Shown: positions 11,103-21,756 of the stretch, piece after piece
Layout: every line of letters begins with the position of its first letter
Position numbering within the stretch: position 1 is the first letter of the stretch
Assembly (NCBI GenBank): GCA_002049455.2
Contig: KV919079.1
Coordinates: 1-64,000, forward strand
Direction: 5' to 3'
From: Porphyra umbilicalis
Taxonomy: Eukaryota > Rhodophyta > Bangiophyceae > Bangiales > Bangiaceae
DNA length: 64,000 nucleotides
Notes under the pieces: model-generated
The model's database searches: none
Told to the model about the DNA's origin: nothing
Seen by the model: only the letters and a program-made list of their open reading frames with translations
Made by a program: the position numbers and the translations under genes

Positions 11103-12580
11103 ATGCCGCCCCGCCGCGGCGGCCGCTTCCGCGGCCGCACCGCGTCGCCGATCCGCAACCAGCTCGCGGCGCTCGCCGCCTCCTCCGTCGAGGAGCTCAA
11201 CGCGTCGCGCACCGCCGCGCGCGCGCGGACGCCCTCCTCCACGTCGGGCGGCGCGGCGGGCAGCGCCGGCGGCGGCGGCGGCGGCGGCGCGCCCGGCAGC
11301 GGGCGGTCGCGCCCCCTCGTGTGCGACGAGTCGTCCCGCCGCGCGCTCTTCCCCGACCGCACGGTGCGGTTGGAGCCGTTTGAGGCGGCCATCCGGGGGG
11401 AGCCGGGCATGATTGCCGTCCTCCAACGCCAGCTCGCCGTCATGCGCGCGGCTGCCACGTGGAGTGGGGGGGGGGGTAGGGGCGCCCGCGGGCGGGGGGG
11501 GGGGGGGTGGGGGTCGGGTCCTCCGTCCGCGCCACGGGGACGAGCGACTGCGGGGGGGGCGGGGGGGCGCCCAATGGGCGGGCGCCCCCCGCCGCGGGCG
11601 CCGCCCCCGCGCCCCCGCCGCCGTCGGGGTCGACGGCGGCGGCGGGGCCGCGGCGCGCGGGCGCCCCCCCCCCCGACCTGTGGTCCCTCGCGCCCGACGC
11701 GTGGATCACCCCCGTGCTCATCCCCGACGAGCTCGCGCCGGGGGCGGTGGTGGCGGCCAAGGTCGCCACCTGGGGCGCCACCGCCACCGCCCGCTGGGCC
11801 CCCGTCGACGGCGGCCGCTACGGCACGCCCCCGTCGCCGGCGGCGGGGGCGGCCGGCGGCGGCGGCGGCAGCAGCGGCCGCGCGTCGCTGACGCCCGTCG
11901 GGGGCTCCCGCCCCCCGCGCGGCAGCGTCGACGCGGCGGGCGGCGTCGGCAGCGGCGGCGGCGGCGGCGGCGGGCGGCCGCGCAAGCGCCCGCGCGTCAG
12001 CGACGGGGGCGTCGACGGGGGCCTCGGCGGCGACGGGGAGGAGGAGGAGGAGGAGGACGCGGACGAGGACGGGGACCAGTTTTTGGCGGCGGCGCTCGCG
12101 GAAGCGGCCGCCACCGACGGCGGCGTCGGCGGGCGCGGCGGACGCGACGATGGGGACAGCGACGGCGGGTCCGACGACGACTTGGCGGGCGGCGGCGGCG
12201 ACGGGCTGGCGGGGGAGACGGGGCCCGCGTCGCGGCGCGTCGCGGCCGCCGCCGCCGCCGCCGGGCGTGAGCGCGTGCGGGCGGTCGGCGGCGGGGCCGG
12301 CGGCGGCAATGATGGCGGGGCGGGCGCCGGCGGCGGCGCGGGGGGGGCGGGCGGTGGCCCCGGCGGGCGCGACGGCCCCGGCGGTGCGGGGGGGGGCGCC
12401 GCCGCGGGGGCGGCGGCCGACGCCGACGGGGACGATGATGGGAATGAGGATGTGGACGCGCGGCTGGCGGTGGCGGACGAGGAGGAGGACCTGGAGGGGG
12501 ATTACGATACGGGCTTCCACGTGGACGATGACGAGGGGTACGTGGAGAATGATAGTGGGAATGATGAGGCGACGTACTAG
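11103..12580 (+). CDS. Probable RNA polymerase III subunit RPC7/C31-like, acidic C-terminus
   Basis: Starts MPPRRGGRFRGR, the Gly/Arg start common to RPC7. A block at about residues 80-115 (ALFPDRTVRLEPFE, then VLQRQLAVMR) fits the conserved LFPD and helix region of that subunit. The long C-terminal part has a basic nuclear-localisation-like patch (RPRKRPR), then becomes extremely acidic and ends in YVENDSGNDEATY, like the acidic tail and aromatic end of C31/RPC7. RPC7 works in the RPC3-RPC6-RPC7 initiation subcomplex of Pol III. The frame shifts in the G-rich stretch 11466-11513 and continues open from there to the TAG at 12580. At roughly 490 residues it is about twice the usual length, from Gly/Ala/Asp low-complexity insertions. 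Another acidic nuclear protein remains possible. Confidence 0.5.
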
Positions 12581-13125
12581 GGTGGGGGGGGGGGGGGGGT
12601 GGGGGGCGGCGGAGGGGCGGGTGGGAGGTAGGTAGAGACCCAAAGCGCAGCAGCTGCTGCACGTATTTTCTCCATGGCCTCTTTGGTCAAGGGATGGCGC
12701 TCCCCGTGTCGGCCCCGCGGCCCGTTGACCAGACGGCCGGTGGCCGCGCGGCGGCAGCGCCCTGCCGCGGCGGCTGCGGCGCGGCGCGGCGCACGGCGGC
12801 CACCGCCGTTGGGCCGCGGCGGCCGCCCGCCCGCAACGCGCGCGCGGGCGCCCCGACCGCTCCGTCCCGCGCCCCCGTCGGCGGCGCGGCGCGCCGGCGG
12901 CGACGGGGCACCCCCGCCCCCGCCGCCACACCGCCGCCGGCCCCGCCGGCGGCACGGCGGCGGCGGCGGCAGGCAGACCGCAGCCGACTACAGGCGGCGG
13001 CCACCCTGACGGGGGGGCCGCGCGCGCCCGCAGGCGGGCGGCGGGGGACGCGCCGCGGCCCCGTCGGCGCGCCCTCCCCCCCCAGCCGGCGGCGGCCGCC
13101 GCCGCCTCCCTCCCCGCCCCCCCCC
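12581..13125. other. Convergent 3' spacer
   Basis: Lies between the RPC7-like stop and the COQ4 stop. Highly GC-rich; no supported gene. Long open frames are composition artefacts. Confidence 0.4.
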
Positions 13126-13861
13126 TCACCGCCGCCGCCGCCGCGGCGACACGGCGGCGACCAGCTCCGCGGGGGGCAGCTCGACCCCCCACGCGGCGCG
13201 GCACTCGTCGAGGCCCACCCCCACCCACGCCTCATACGGGATCCCAACGCCGACGGCGGCGCGGCGGCCCGCGGCCACGGCCCACGGGACGAGCCCCCCC
13301 ACAGGGCCACGCGCTGGTCGGGGGTCAGGCGCACCCCCCCCGCGACGACCGCCGCGGCGGCCGCCGGGAGCCCCGTCTGCGCCGCCTCCCACGCCTTGAC
13401 GCCGAGCTCCCCCCCGACGCTCGTCGGGAGCCCCGTCACCACGTGCGCCACGTCGTGCGTGTCCACGTGCCGCTGCATGAGCCACGTCAGGCGCGCCCGC
13501 TCCGCGCCGTCGGCGCCCGCCACCCACACGACCGCCGGGCGGGCGTCGGCGGAAAAGCGGCGGGCGCCCATAAAGTCGGCGTAGGCGCGGCCGAGGGTGC
13601 CCCGCGGGAGGCCCCCCCACGCCGCCACGTCCGCGTCGCCGCGGGGGGGGAAGCGCGGGGGGGCCGCGCCGAGGAGGGCCGCCGCCGACGGGGTGGCCGC
13701 GAGGCGGCCGTGGAGCGCCCGCAGCGCGGGGGTGCCCGTCAGTTGGGCGGCGGCGGCGACGAGGTCGGCGCGGGCGGGGTCCGCGACGGCCGTGAGGGCG
13801 GCGGCGGCGGCGAGCGCGGCGCGCCCGAGGGGCGACAGGGGGGGGAGGGGGGGGGGGGCAT
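13126..13861 (-). CDS. COQ4: COQ4, ubiquinone biosynthesis protein
   Basis: COQ4 is a mitochondrial scaffold and hydrolase-like protein of the coenzyme Q complex. The core is clear: LPRGTLGRAYADFM, then an HDxxH(x11)E metal motif within THDVAHVVTG, followed by GLPTSVGGELGVKAWE and an AAQTGLP block. After the C run near 13294 the frame moves by one and continues as GGLVPWAVAAG, a Tyr/Glu/Trp stretch and VELPPAEL, which match the COQ4 C-terminus; stop at 13126. The ATG at 13861 is the most likely start (CACGATGCC context), but it lies next to C runs that also need a frame correction. The protein would be about 245 residues, normal for the family. No strong mitochondrial presequence is visible beyond the Ala/Pro-rich start. 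Confidence 0.85.
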
Positions 13862-14762
13862 CGTGGCAGGGTGGGGGGGGGGGGGGGGTTATTGAGAGGA
13901 GCAAGGGGGAAAGGGGGGGGGGAAGGAGGGGGGGGGGGGGAACTTCCCCTCCTTGAAGGAGCACCGACGGAAGCGGTGCGTGGCCGCGCACGGGTGGCTG
14001 TGGCGGCCGCGCGCGGGGCGGCGGCGGCGCCACGGGCGGGGTCGACCAGTTCCAGAGGTGACTACTGGTCTCCTGATGTGTCTCTTGCGCAAAGACGGTC
14101 TTGTTTACAACTCGAGGACGACTGGACAGGCGGCACTAAGCACAGGGATTCAGGCACACACGAGGTATTTAGTTAGGCACACTCCCGATTTTTTTTGTCC
14201 TCCTCACCACGTTAAATCCGGGCGACGGAGGCCATCGACCCCTCGCCCCGTTCGTGGCGGTTATCCCACCTCGTGCCGGCCCCCCATTGGTCGGCAGCGT
14301 CGGCCAACCACAAAAGTATCCGCGGCTGGCGTTTCTCCGCGGACCCGACCCCACCCCCGCCCCATGCGTGCCTTTGGGGGGAGCGGAGAAAGGGCACCTC
14401 CCATCATCACGGAGATGCGCCGCGCGAGTCGTGTCCGCCCCGTCCACCCTGTCGCGGTGTGGGTGTCTGTCGCGCCGACGCCCCCCACCACGGCCGGCGG
14501 CGTGTGGGGTTTTGAGCCCGCCGACCGCGCCAGTGCCAGCGGTCGGCGCGACGCGCAGCGGCGGTCGTGCCGTGCCTCGGTGAGTGGCGCCTGTGTTGTG
14601 CCAAGCACTCCCGGCTCGCCCGACATCGACGCTGCTGCTCCTCCCCCGCCATCGCCTTGTCCCGCAACCGCCCTTGACCGAGTCACGGTTGCTGCCTGCT
14701 CGGCGCCCCCCCCCCCCCCCCCTCCCCCGCCCACCTCGTCCACGCTCACGCCCCCATCGACC
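13862..14762. other. Divergent promoter spacer (COQ4 / DUF547)
   Basis: About 900 bases between two outward-facing starts, with G runs at 13862-13940. An open frame extends upstream of the DUF547 ATG through part of this region but is not protein-like, so I treat it as leader. Confidence 0.4.
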
Positions 14763-15860
14763 ATGGTCGCACTGACAGCCTTTTCCACCCCCATCGCCTT
14801 CTCCCTCGGCGCCCGCCTCGGCAGCCGGCAGCTGACGTCCCCAGTCTCTACCGCCGTCGGCCTCGGCGGGCGGCGTGCGGTGCTCCGCGCGCGCCTCTTT
14901 TGGTCTGCCCCCGCCCTCCTCCTCCCCGCCGCCGTGACGATGGGCCTCCCGCGCCTCTTCACCACCATCTACCGCGCGCTCGTCGGCTCGCGGGTGCTCA
15001 ACGAGCCGGTCGTGGGGCCGACGCCGCCGCGGCCGGGCGCAGACGCGGAGGATGTGGAGGACGCGGCGGGGGCGGCGGCGACGGCCGCCGCCGCCGCGGG
15101 CGCCCTGCGCGGGGACATCCTCGCCCTCCACACCCGCTTCCTGTCGGACGATGGCACGTCGGTCGACTATGAGGGCCTCCGCGCCAGCGACGCTTTTGCG
15201 TCGTATGTCGAGCGCACCCGCACGCTCGGCGCGCTGTCGCCGGCGCTGCTGACGGAGCGGCAGCGGCTGGTGCTCTTCATCAACATTTACAACATGCTCA
15301 CCATCCACGCGCTGTGCGTGACGGGCGCCCCGTCCACGTCGCTCGGGCGGCTAGTGTGGACGACACGGATGAGCTACCGCGTCGGCGACCACGTGTACGG
15401 CTTGTCGGATATTGAGAATGGGGTGCTGCGCGGCAACGCCCCCTTTTACGTTTTTGCGCCCCCGTTTGGGCCCAACGATCCGCGGCGGGAGGTGGCGCTG
15501 CCCGAGGCGCAGCCGCTCATCCACATGGCGCTCAACTGTGGGGCGACGTCGTGCCCGCCCGTGCGCTACTTTGAGGAAGACAATGTGGAGGACGCCCTCG
15601 AGGCCGCCGCCGCCAGCTTCCTCAACGACGACGCCAACTGTGCGGTGGATGTGGGCGGCCGGACGGTGTGGCTGTCGGCCATCTTTTCGTGGTACGCGAC
15701 GGACTTTGGCGACGGCACGGACGTGGGGGTGCTGGGGTGGGTGCGCGACCGCCTGCCAGAGGCGTCCAAGAAGCGGGCGGCGCTGGACGAGCTCCTCACC
15801 TCGGCGGGGGGGCCCGTCGCCATCAAGATCATCAAGTACGATTGGTCGCTCAACACCTAA
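14763..15860 (+). CDS. DUF547 domain protein
   Basis: 365 residues, single exon, uninterrupted. The ATG at 14763 has a good context (GACCATGG), although the frame is open further upstream. The first ~80 residues are hydrophobic and positively charged (RRAVLRARLFWSAPALLLP), suggesting an organelle transit peptide or signal anchor. DUF547 spans about residues 150-320, with the signature blocks FINIYNMLTIHAL, YGLSDIENGVLRGN, PLIHMALNCGATSCPP and FSWYATDFGDG. The conserved Asn, His, Cys-Gly-Ala-x-Ser-Cys and Trp-Tyr positions of the family are all present. The biochemical role of DUF547 is unknown; in plants it often follows a leucine-zipper or glutaredoxin domain, neither of which is seen here. 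Confidence 0.85.
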   Translation: MVALTAFSTPIAFSLGARLGSRQLTSPVSTAVGLGGRRAVLRARLFWSAPALLLPAAVTMGLPRLFTTIYRALVGSRVLNEPVVGPTPPRPGADAEDVEDAAGAAATAAAAAGALRGDILALHTRFLSDDGTSVDYEGLRASDAFASYVERTRTLGALSPALLTERQRLVLFINIYNMLTIHALCVTGAPSTSLGRLVWTTRMSYRVGDHVYGLSDIENGVLRGNAPFYVFAPPFGPNDPRREVALPEAQPLIHMALNCGATSCPPVRYFEEDNVEDALEAAAASFLNDDANCAVDVGGRTVWLSAIFSWYATDFGDGTDVGVLGWVRDRLPEASKKRAALDELLTSAGGPVAIKIIKYDWSLNT

Positions 15861-16913
15861 GGGGGGGGTGACACGGCGGCTGCGGCCGCCGCCGCGGGGC
15901 GCCGGGGGCTGGTGGGCGGGCGCCACGGGGGCGGCGGGGCACGCGGCCTCTGGTACGCACCTGCGTGGGGGGGGGGGGGCTGGCGGCAAGAGTTGGGGTG
16001 GGGGGGGTGCTCGCGGCTCGGCCGCCACGGCGGCGGCCGCGACGGCGGCAGCGTCTGGCCGTGATGGCCGCGCCGCCGGCTGCGTGTCTGGCGGCGCACC
16101 GCGGGGCTGGGCGGCGGTGACTCGGTGGCTGCGTTCCCGTTTGGGCGCCGCGCCGGCCACGCGGGCGCCCCGTGCGGATGGTGTGGCCGAGCTGCTCGCG
16201 GCAGCGGCCGACGCGCACGGGCGGTGGTTGCGGCGCAGACGTTGCGAGGGCGCACCCCCGGCCGCCGACCGCAGCGTCGACCGGGGTGGGTCGGTCGCGC
16301 GGGGAGGGGGGCTGCCCGCCGCCGCCGCGGGTGGCGTCGGTGGGCACCGCGGCCGTGTGGGGGCTCGAGGGCCCACACACCATTTTTGGCGTCTTGTTTC
16401 GATGGGCGCGATGCCATTGCGCGCACGCGCGCGCGCACGCTGCCCACCCGTGCGGCGGTGATCACGGTGGACGCGCACAGCGTGGCGGGACGAGGCCGCT
16501 GTAGCGCCGAGTGCCGACGGAGTTTGACCCTGCGCCGCTGCCGCCGTCGCTGCGAGGGTTTGGCAACGTGTGGATCGAACTTTGCTGGAAAGTGTAAATA
16601 TCTATGTGTATATGGTCGGATGTTGGGTCGAAGGCCGTGTCTACTAAAAAATGGCTGGTCGGAATCGCTGACAGTGGGGTCGTCACTGCCCTCAGAGCCG
16701 CCGCCTTGCGCCGAGTGAAACGCACGGACCGCCCGACATGGCGACGATGGGTGCCGCCCCAAACGATGCGGCAGGGTTTGGGCACTCGGCCCCAGATGTG
16801 TCGCCGCGTCCGCTCCGTCCGACCCGACGGCCTCGTCGCTCGTCGTCTGCTCATTGCGTGCTGGTGGGGAGCCCCCCCCTCTGCTTCCCCGCCGGCCCGG
16901 CTTGTGTGGCGCC
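15861..16913. other. Spacer before ALG7
   Basis: No supported gene. The AT-rich stretch 16588-16620 (TAAATATCTATGTGTATATGG) stands out from its surroundings about 300 bases before the ALG7 start and may be promoter sequence. Confidence 0.4.
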
Positions 16914-18125
16914 ATGGGCGCGGGCCCGACCGTGGCGGCCAGCCTCGGCGCCGCCGCCGCCGTGGGCGTGACGCTCCGGTCCGCCGCGGCGGTCGGCGTG
17001 CTCCCCCGCCTGCTCAGCACGGTCGTCCTGTCTGCCGCCGGCTTTGCCGCCACCCACCACTTTATTCCGCGGCTGGCGCCGCTGTTGGCCAAGGCCGGCC
17101 TCGTCGGCAAGGACATTAACAAGAAGGGCACCCCCGCGGGCGACACGCCCGTCCCCGAGGCGCTCGGCTTGGTCGCCGCCACCATCTACCTCATCGTCCT
17201 GTGCTTGTTGCACGGCGCGCGGGGGGGCGGCTCGCGGGCGGTGACAGACTTGGAGGCGGCCGTCCGGCCGGCGGCGGTCGTTGGCATTGAGTTGTACACG
17301 GCGGCCTTGTCGTCCGTGACGTTTATGATTTTGCTCGGCTTTGCGGACGACGTGCTCGACCTCAAGTGGCGGTACAAGCTGGCCCTCCCGCTCGTCGCCG
17401 CCCTGCCGCTGCTCGTCTACTATGACGGGCCGACCACAATTGTGATCCCGCGGCCGGTACGCGAGGCGCTCGGCGTCGGCCGGCTGTTGCCCCTCGGCGT
17501 GCTCTACCACGTGTACATGGCGCTGCTCTCCATCTTTTGCACCAACGCCATCAACATTTACGCGGGCATCAATGGGCTGGAGGCGGGGCAGAGCGTCATC
17601 ATTGCCGCGTTTGTGCTCGCCCACAACGCCATGAACGTGGACCCGACGGGCCCTGTGGACGACGCGCTCGGTCTGCGCGCCAACCACCTCTTCTCCATCG
17701 ACCTCGTCATGCCGTTTGCGGCTTGCACGCTCGGGCTCCTCGCCCACAACTGGTTCCCATCGGCGGTGTTTGTGGGCGACACCTTTTGTTACTTTGCGGG
17801 CATGACGTTTGCCATGGCGGCCATCCTCGGCCACTACTCAGAGACGCTGCTGCTGCTCTTCATCCCGCAGCTGATCAATTTTGTCTACTCGCTGCCGCAG
17901 CTGGTCGGCATCGTGCCATGCCCGCGGCACCGGCTGCCGCGGTACAACCGGGAGACCAAGAAACTCGAGGGCATTGCCAGCCACCTCAACCTCGTCAACC
18001 TGGTACTGCTCATGACGGGGCCCATGACCGAGCAGCACCTGTGTGTGTTGTTGTTGGCCTTCCAGGTGGTGTGCTGCACCGCGGGGCTGCTGTTGCGCCG
18101 GTTTGCCATATTGTACATATTGTGA
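16914..18125 (+). CDS. ALG7: ALG7/DPAGT1: UDP-GlcNAc dolichyl-phosphate GlcNAc-1-P transferase
   Basis: 403 residues, single exon, intact. This ER membrane enzyme transfers GlcNAc-1-phosphate from UDP-GlcNAc to dolichyl phosphate, the first step of N-glycan precursor assembly. About ten hydrophobic segments are visible. Family motifs appear in order: KKGTPAGDTPVPEALG (about residue 75), the Asp-rich GFADDVLDLKWRYK (142), NAINIYAGINGLEAG (211), FVGDTFCYFAGM (286) and the cytosolic-loop CPRHRLPRYN (336). The start at 16914 (GCGCCATGGG) gives a short Ala-rich N-terminus before the first span. It converges on the NT-C2 gene, 306 bases downstream. Identification is firm. Confidence 0.95.
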   Translation: MGAGPTVAASLGAAAAVGVTLRSAAAVGVLPRLLSTVVLSAAGFAATHHFIPRLAPLLAKAGLVGKDINKKGTPAGDTPVPEALGLVAATIYLIVLCLLHGARGGGSRAVTDLEAAVRPAAVVGIELYTAALSSVTFMILLGFADDVLDLKWRYKLALPLVAALPLLVYYDGPTTIVIPRPVREALGVGRLLPLGVLYHVYMALLSIFCTNAINIYAGINGLEAGQSVIIAAFVLAHNAMNVDPTGPVDDALGLRANHLFSIDLVMPFAACTLGLLAHNWFPSAVFVGDTFCYFAGMTFAMAAILGHYSETLLLLFIPQLINFVYSLPQLVGIVPCPRHRLPRYNRETKKLEGIASHLNLVNLVLLMTGPMTEQHLCVLLLAFQVVCCTAGLLLRRFAILYIL

Positions 18126-18431
18126 GGGCCACCGCGGCGGGTGTTGTGGTCTAGAGATGGAAACGACATGGACACACACCCACTCCAATCGAGTCTGGTC
18201 GAGGCGGTGCAGGCAGACTCACTGGCAGGCATCGCCTGCAGCGAGAGCGACGGAAAACGGCAACAATGGAAAAGTCGTCACGTACGCAACGCGCACAGGC
18301 AGCCCAAACATCGCGCAACGTCAGACACCTACCACCACCATTGTCCCGCCAACAAGCGGCGGTCAAACCGTTGGCCGAGGGAAAGAAGAAGAGAAGGGGC
18401 TGGCCGACGCCACGCCCGCCGCCCCGCGCGC
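18126..18431. other. Convergent 3' spacer
   Basis: 306 bases shared as downstream sequence by ALG7 (+) and the NT-C2 gene (-). It is less GC-rich than the coding sequence; no gene or clear poly(A) hexamer seen. Confidence 0.4.
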
Positions 18432-19565
18432 CTATTTCTTAAAGCGGCCGCCGCCGGCGCTCTTGGGTGGCGAAATCTCCCCCCGGTGGTACCGCATCAA
18501 CTCCAGTTGCGTCTGCTCATTCTCCAGGTGCAGCATCGCGAGCGCCATTTTGGCCTCCTTCAAGTCTTGGACCACGTCCACATAGACGGGCTCCCGCGCC
18601 AGCGCCGACTTCAAATCCGTCACCTCTGACCGCAGCCGCTCGGCCTCCCCCGCGTCGCCGCCGCCGCCGCCGCCGCCGCCGGCCGAGCCCTCGAGCTTCT
18701 CGTTTCTTCTCTCCAGCTCGTCCAGCTGCCGCCGCAACCGCGCATTCTCCTTCAGTAACCGCTCGACTTCGGCGTTGCCGCCGCCGGCCCCATCGTCGCC
18801 AAGGGAGGAGGAGGAAGCGGTGGCCCCCGCCGTCCGCTTGATCGTGCGCTTGGACGACGCCTTTTGGAGGTTGCCCCGAATCTTGTTGCGCAAAAAGCCC
18901 GACGGCGTCGCGTCCGAGTCGGTCCCGCTCGCCGCCGGCCCGGCGCCGGCGCCGCCGCCCGCGCCGCCGCCGCCGCCGCCGCCACCGCCGCCATCCGTGT
19001 CTAGGTCGTCCAAGTCCGTGTCGAGGTCCAAGTCGCTCTCCGCCGACGACAGCGCGTCGGAGCGGCTGGCGCGGGAGCCGGTGGTGGTGCTCTTGCCCAT
19101 CGACAGGAAGGTCGATTGGATGGTGGCGATGAGGGAGGCGCCGTTGGACAGCTCGGCCGAGATGCGCTTGGAGCCCGACGGCACCTCGGCATAGTCGGCG
19201 AGGTTGAGGTGGATCTTCCCCACCGTCGCCGGCTTGGTGCCCGCCTTGGTGTCGCCCACCGCGCGGATGGCAATCTTAAATACCTTGTCCACAAACTTCT
19301 TGTCCGACGGGTTGTTTTTGAAGAGGGTCACCTCCTGGGAGAGGCGCTCCCCCCCAAAGTTGGCCTTGCGCGACGCGCGGTCGACCTTGACGGGCTTGGT
19401 GAGCTCCTGTTTGCCATTGCGCTCCCACACAATGCACACGTCGCTGGTGGTGGTGAGCTTGTCCACCGACTCGGCGGTGATGGCAAAGGAAAAGCGAAAG
19501 GGGGTTTTGCCAACGTGCCGCACCGACCGGGCGCGGGTGATGAGCTTGGACGACGACCGCTTCAT
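18432..19565 (-). CDS. NT-C2 (EEIG1/EHBP1-type N-terminal C2) coiled-coil protein
   Basis: 377 residues, single exon, intact; start MKRSSSKLITRAR. Residues about 15-155 form an NT-C2 domain: PFRFSFAITAESVDKL, a DVCIVWERNGK strand, a KVFKIAIRAV strand and the late IHLNLADYAEVP block, all typical of EEIG1/EHBP1-family C2 domains that bind membranes. A Ser/Asp stretch and a poly-Gly linker (GCC repeats at 18957-18985) follow. Two coiled-coil stretches come next, from about residues 260-290 (NARLRRQLDELERR) and 305-360 (MALAMLHLENEQTQLELM). In plants and animals such proteins link membranes to cytoskeleton or organelle movement. The precise role is not predictable. Confidence 0.8.
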   Translation of the reverse strand: MKRSSSKLITRARSVRHVGKTPFRFSFAITAESVDKLTTTSDVCIVWERNGKQELTKPVKVDRASRKANFGGERLSQEVTLFKNNPSDKKFVDKVFKIAIRAVGDTKAGTKPATVGKIHLNLADYAEVPSGSKRISAELSNGASLIATIQSTFLSMGKSTTTGSRASRSDALSSAESDLDLDTDLDDLDTDGGGGGGGGGGAGGGAGAGPAASGTDSDATPSGFLRNKIRGNLQKASSKRTIKRTAGATASSSSLGDDGAGGGNAEVERLLKENARLRRQLDELERRNEKLEGSAGGGGGGGGDAGEAERLRSEVTDLKSALAREPVYVDVVQDLKEAKMALAMLHLENEQTQLELMRYHRGEISPPKSAGGGRFKK

Positions 19566-21756
19566 GGTGACGCCCCGCCCTCACCGGCACACCGTCGCGC
19601 GGGGGGCCACACGCACGGGGGGGGGGGATACCGCTCGCGTCGCCACGGCAGACCGACGGGAGGGCGCGCGCACGAGCGGCGAGCCGCCCCGGCCGCGGGC
19701 GCGGCGACCGGCGGGCCCGTCGACAAACGGCAACGACGCGTCCAGCGCGGCACCGCGCACGTGTGGCGCACCGCCGGCGCGCGTCGACCGCAACCACCAC
19801 GCCGGTCGCAGACGCGACACACGGGCGAGCGGGTGCCGCGGGCGCCGCCAGCGACCGCCCCGTCAAAAAAGGCCGACGAGCGGCGGCCGCGCGCTCCACC
19901 GACCGCCCGACCGACGCGAACCCCCCCCCCCCGGCCGTCGGCGCCACGCCCACGACCACGCGGCGGCGGCAAACCGCAGCGCCGACAGAGCAGCACAGCC
20001 GCAGCGGCGGTCCACAACCGCGTCGCACACCGTGCACGGCACGACGGCAGCGGGCGGGCGGGCACGGCGGGGTAGGGGGGGGGGACACACAAAACACGGC
20101 GGCACGGTGGCGACCACTGGCGGCGGGTGGCGGGCGCCCACCGGCGGCACGTCCCACCCCCACCTCGTATGGGGCGCCGGTGCAGCGCGGGCACGTGACC
20201 CCCGCCCCCCACTCGCCGCCCGCGCCACAGGCGCCGCCCGTCCCGCCGTGGCGACACACCCGCCCGCGGGCGCCCGCGTCGGCCGGCTGCGCGGCCGACG
20301 ACCGCCCCCCCCCCCCCCCCCCCCCCCCCCCCTGGGAGAGGGGCCAAAAGCACCCCCGCCGCACGGCGCGGCGCGGCGCCGCCCGAGCGGCGCCCGTCGG
20401 GAGCAAGAACCCCTGCACGACGCGCGCGCGCGCGCGCGTGCGCCGCGGCGGCGCCCAAACGCACGCATGCAGCGTCGCCGCCGCCGCTGGGGCGCTCCCC
20501 GTCTTGGTTCCTTGAGGAGCGCCGCCGCCGACACCCGCCCGTCGCGACCGTCCCCGGCCGGGACGGCTGCACTCGGGCGCGGGCGGCGGGGGGCGGGGCG
20601 GGCCGCGCGGCGGTGCGGCGCACCGCCGCTGCGGGCGGCGCGCCCGCCGCCGGGGGGGGGGGGGGGCGCGGTCGGTCGGTCCACCAACAAAAAAGATTCA
20701 GAAGTACACGGACGGTGGGGGAGAGCACAGGGGGGGTGGGGGGGGGGGGGGGGGGCGGGAGCGCCGCAAGGCCCCACCCCCAACGACCTGGTGCGCCGTG
20801 GGAGGCGGCGGCCGCGGCCGCGGCGGCGGCAGCCGCGCCCGTGGCGGCGGCAGCCGCGCCCGTGGCGGCGGCAGCCGCGCCGCCGGGTCGACGCGCGGTC
20901 CGGGCGGCGCGGCGCATAAATATTTGGGCGGCGCCGCCGCGCGGCCGCGGGGCGGCGTTAGAGGCGGCGGCGGGGCGGCCGCGGGTGGGGGGGAGCGGGC
21001 GGGAAGCGCCCGCCGCATCGCGGGCAGCGGGACGGCAGAGAGGCGCGGCGGAGGCCGTAGCGCGTGCGGGTGTGTGCCGCACGGGCTCGACGCCGCCTGC
21101 GCGGGGTTCTGCACGAAGCGGCCAGGGTGGCGACCGCCACGTGTGCAATGAATTGGCGTGGCATCTGTGCCTGCCCGCGAGGCACAATAATATTTTAATA
21201 ACGGTAATATACCACAAAATTTTGTACAAACTGTGGTGCAAACCAGACGTTGCAAGCACGACATTCGCCCATTGTATTTCTTGCCACAGGCCGCGACTTG
21301 TGCGCGTGCCGCCATCGCGAAGCGTTGTGGAGGCGCGCGCGAGGCCGCGGCCGGCCGGCGCGAGCGAGGTCGGCCGCTTTGCCACACCTCGTCAAGAGCC
21401 CCCGAAAGCGGACATGGTGTTTCCAGCCAGCTGGTTGGCTGCCGATCTCGCTGGCAGAGCACTCTGTGCTCCCATTGGCAGGATGTGAGACTGTCGGCCA
21501 AAAGCCATATCCTTTGGCTGACACACACGGCCCTGGGAGAGCGTCGGAGAGGGGGCTACATGGGGCACGAATACACCATGTCCGCCCTTAAAAGTAGGTG
21601 TGCCTGCAATGCAGACACGCGCCGGCTCGTTCCACGCCGCCGCGGCGCCGCTGCCGACGTCGCCGCCGCCGGCCGCGCGGGCCGTACGCGCGGACCACAC
21701 CATCGCCCCGCCGCGCCGCGGCCCCGCGCGCCGCGGCGGCCGCGGACGCCATAACG
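19566..21756. other. Large divergent GC-rich spacer
   Basis: Holds long but meaningless open frames, C and G runs (around 20308-20331, 20653-20664 and 20728-20755), a 21-bp tandem repeat and an abrupt AT-rich patch at 21186-21228. The patch and TTAAAAG at 21587-21593 could belong to the promoter of the PsbP-like gene. Confidence 0.45.
20823..20884. repeat. 21-bp tandem repeat, about three units
   Basis: The unit GGCGGCGGCAGCCGCGCCCGT is repeated nearly perfectly, with the last copy truncated. It lies in non-coding spacer. Confidence 0.7.

Noticed and set aside
10910-13228. 772-codon minus-strand frame
   Set aside because: Antisense of the RPC7-like gene and the COQ4 3' region; Arg/Ala/Pro repeats without recognisable motifs.
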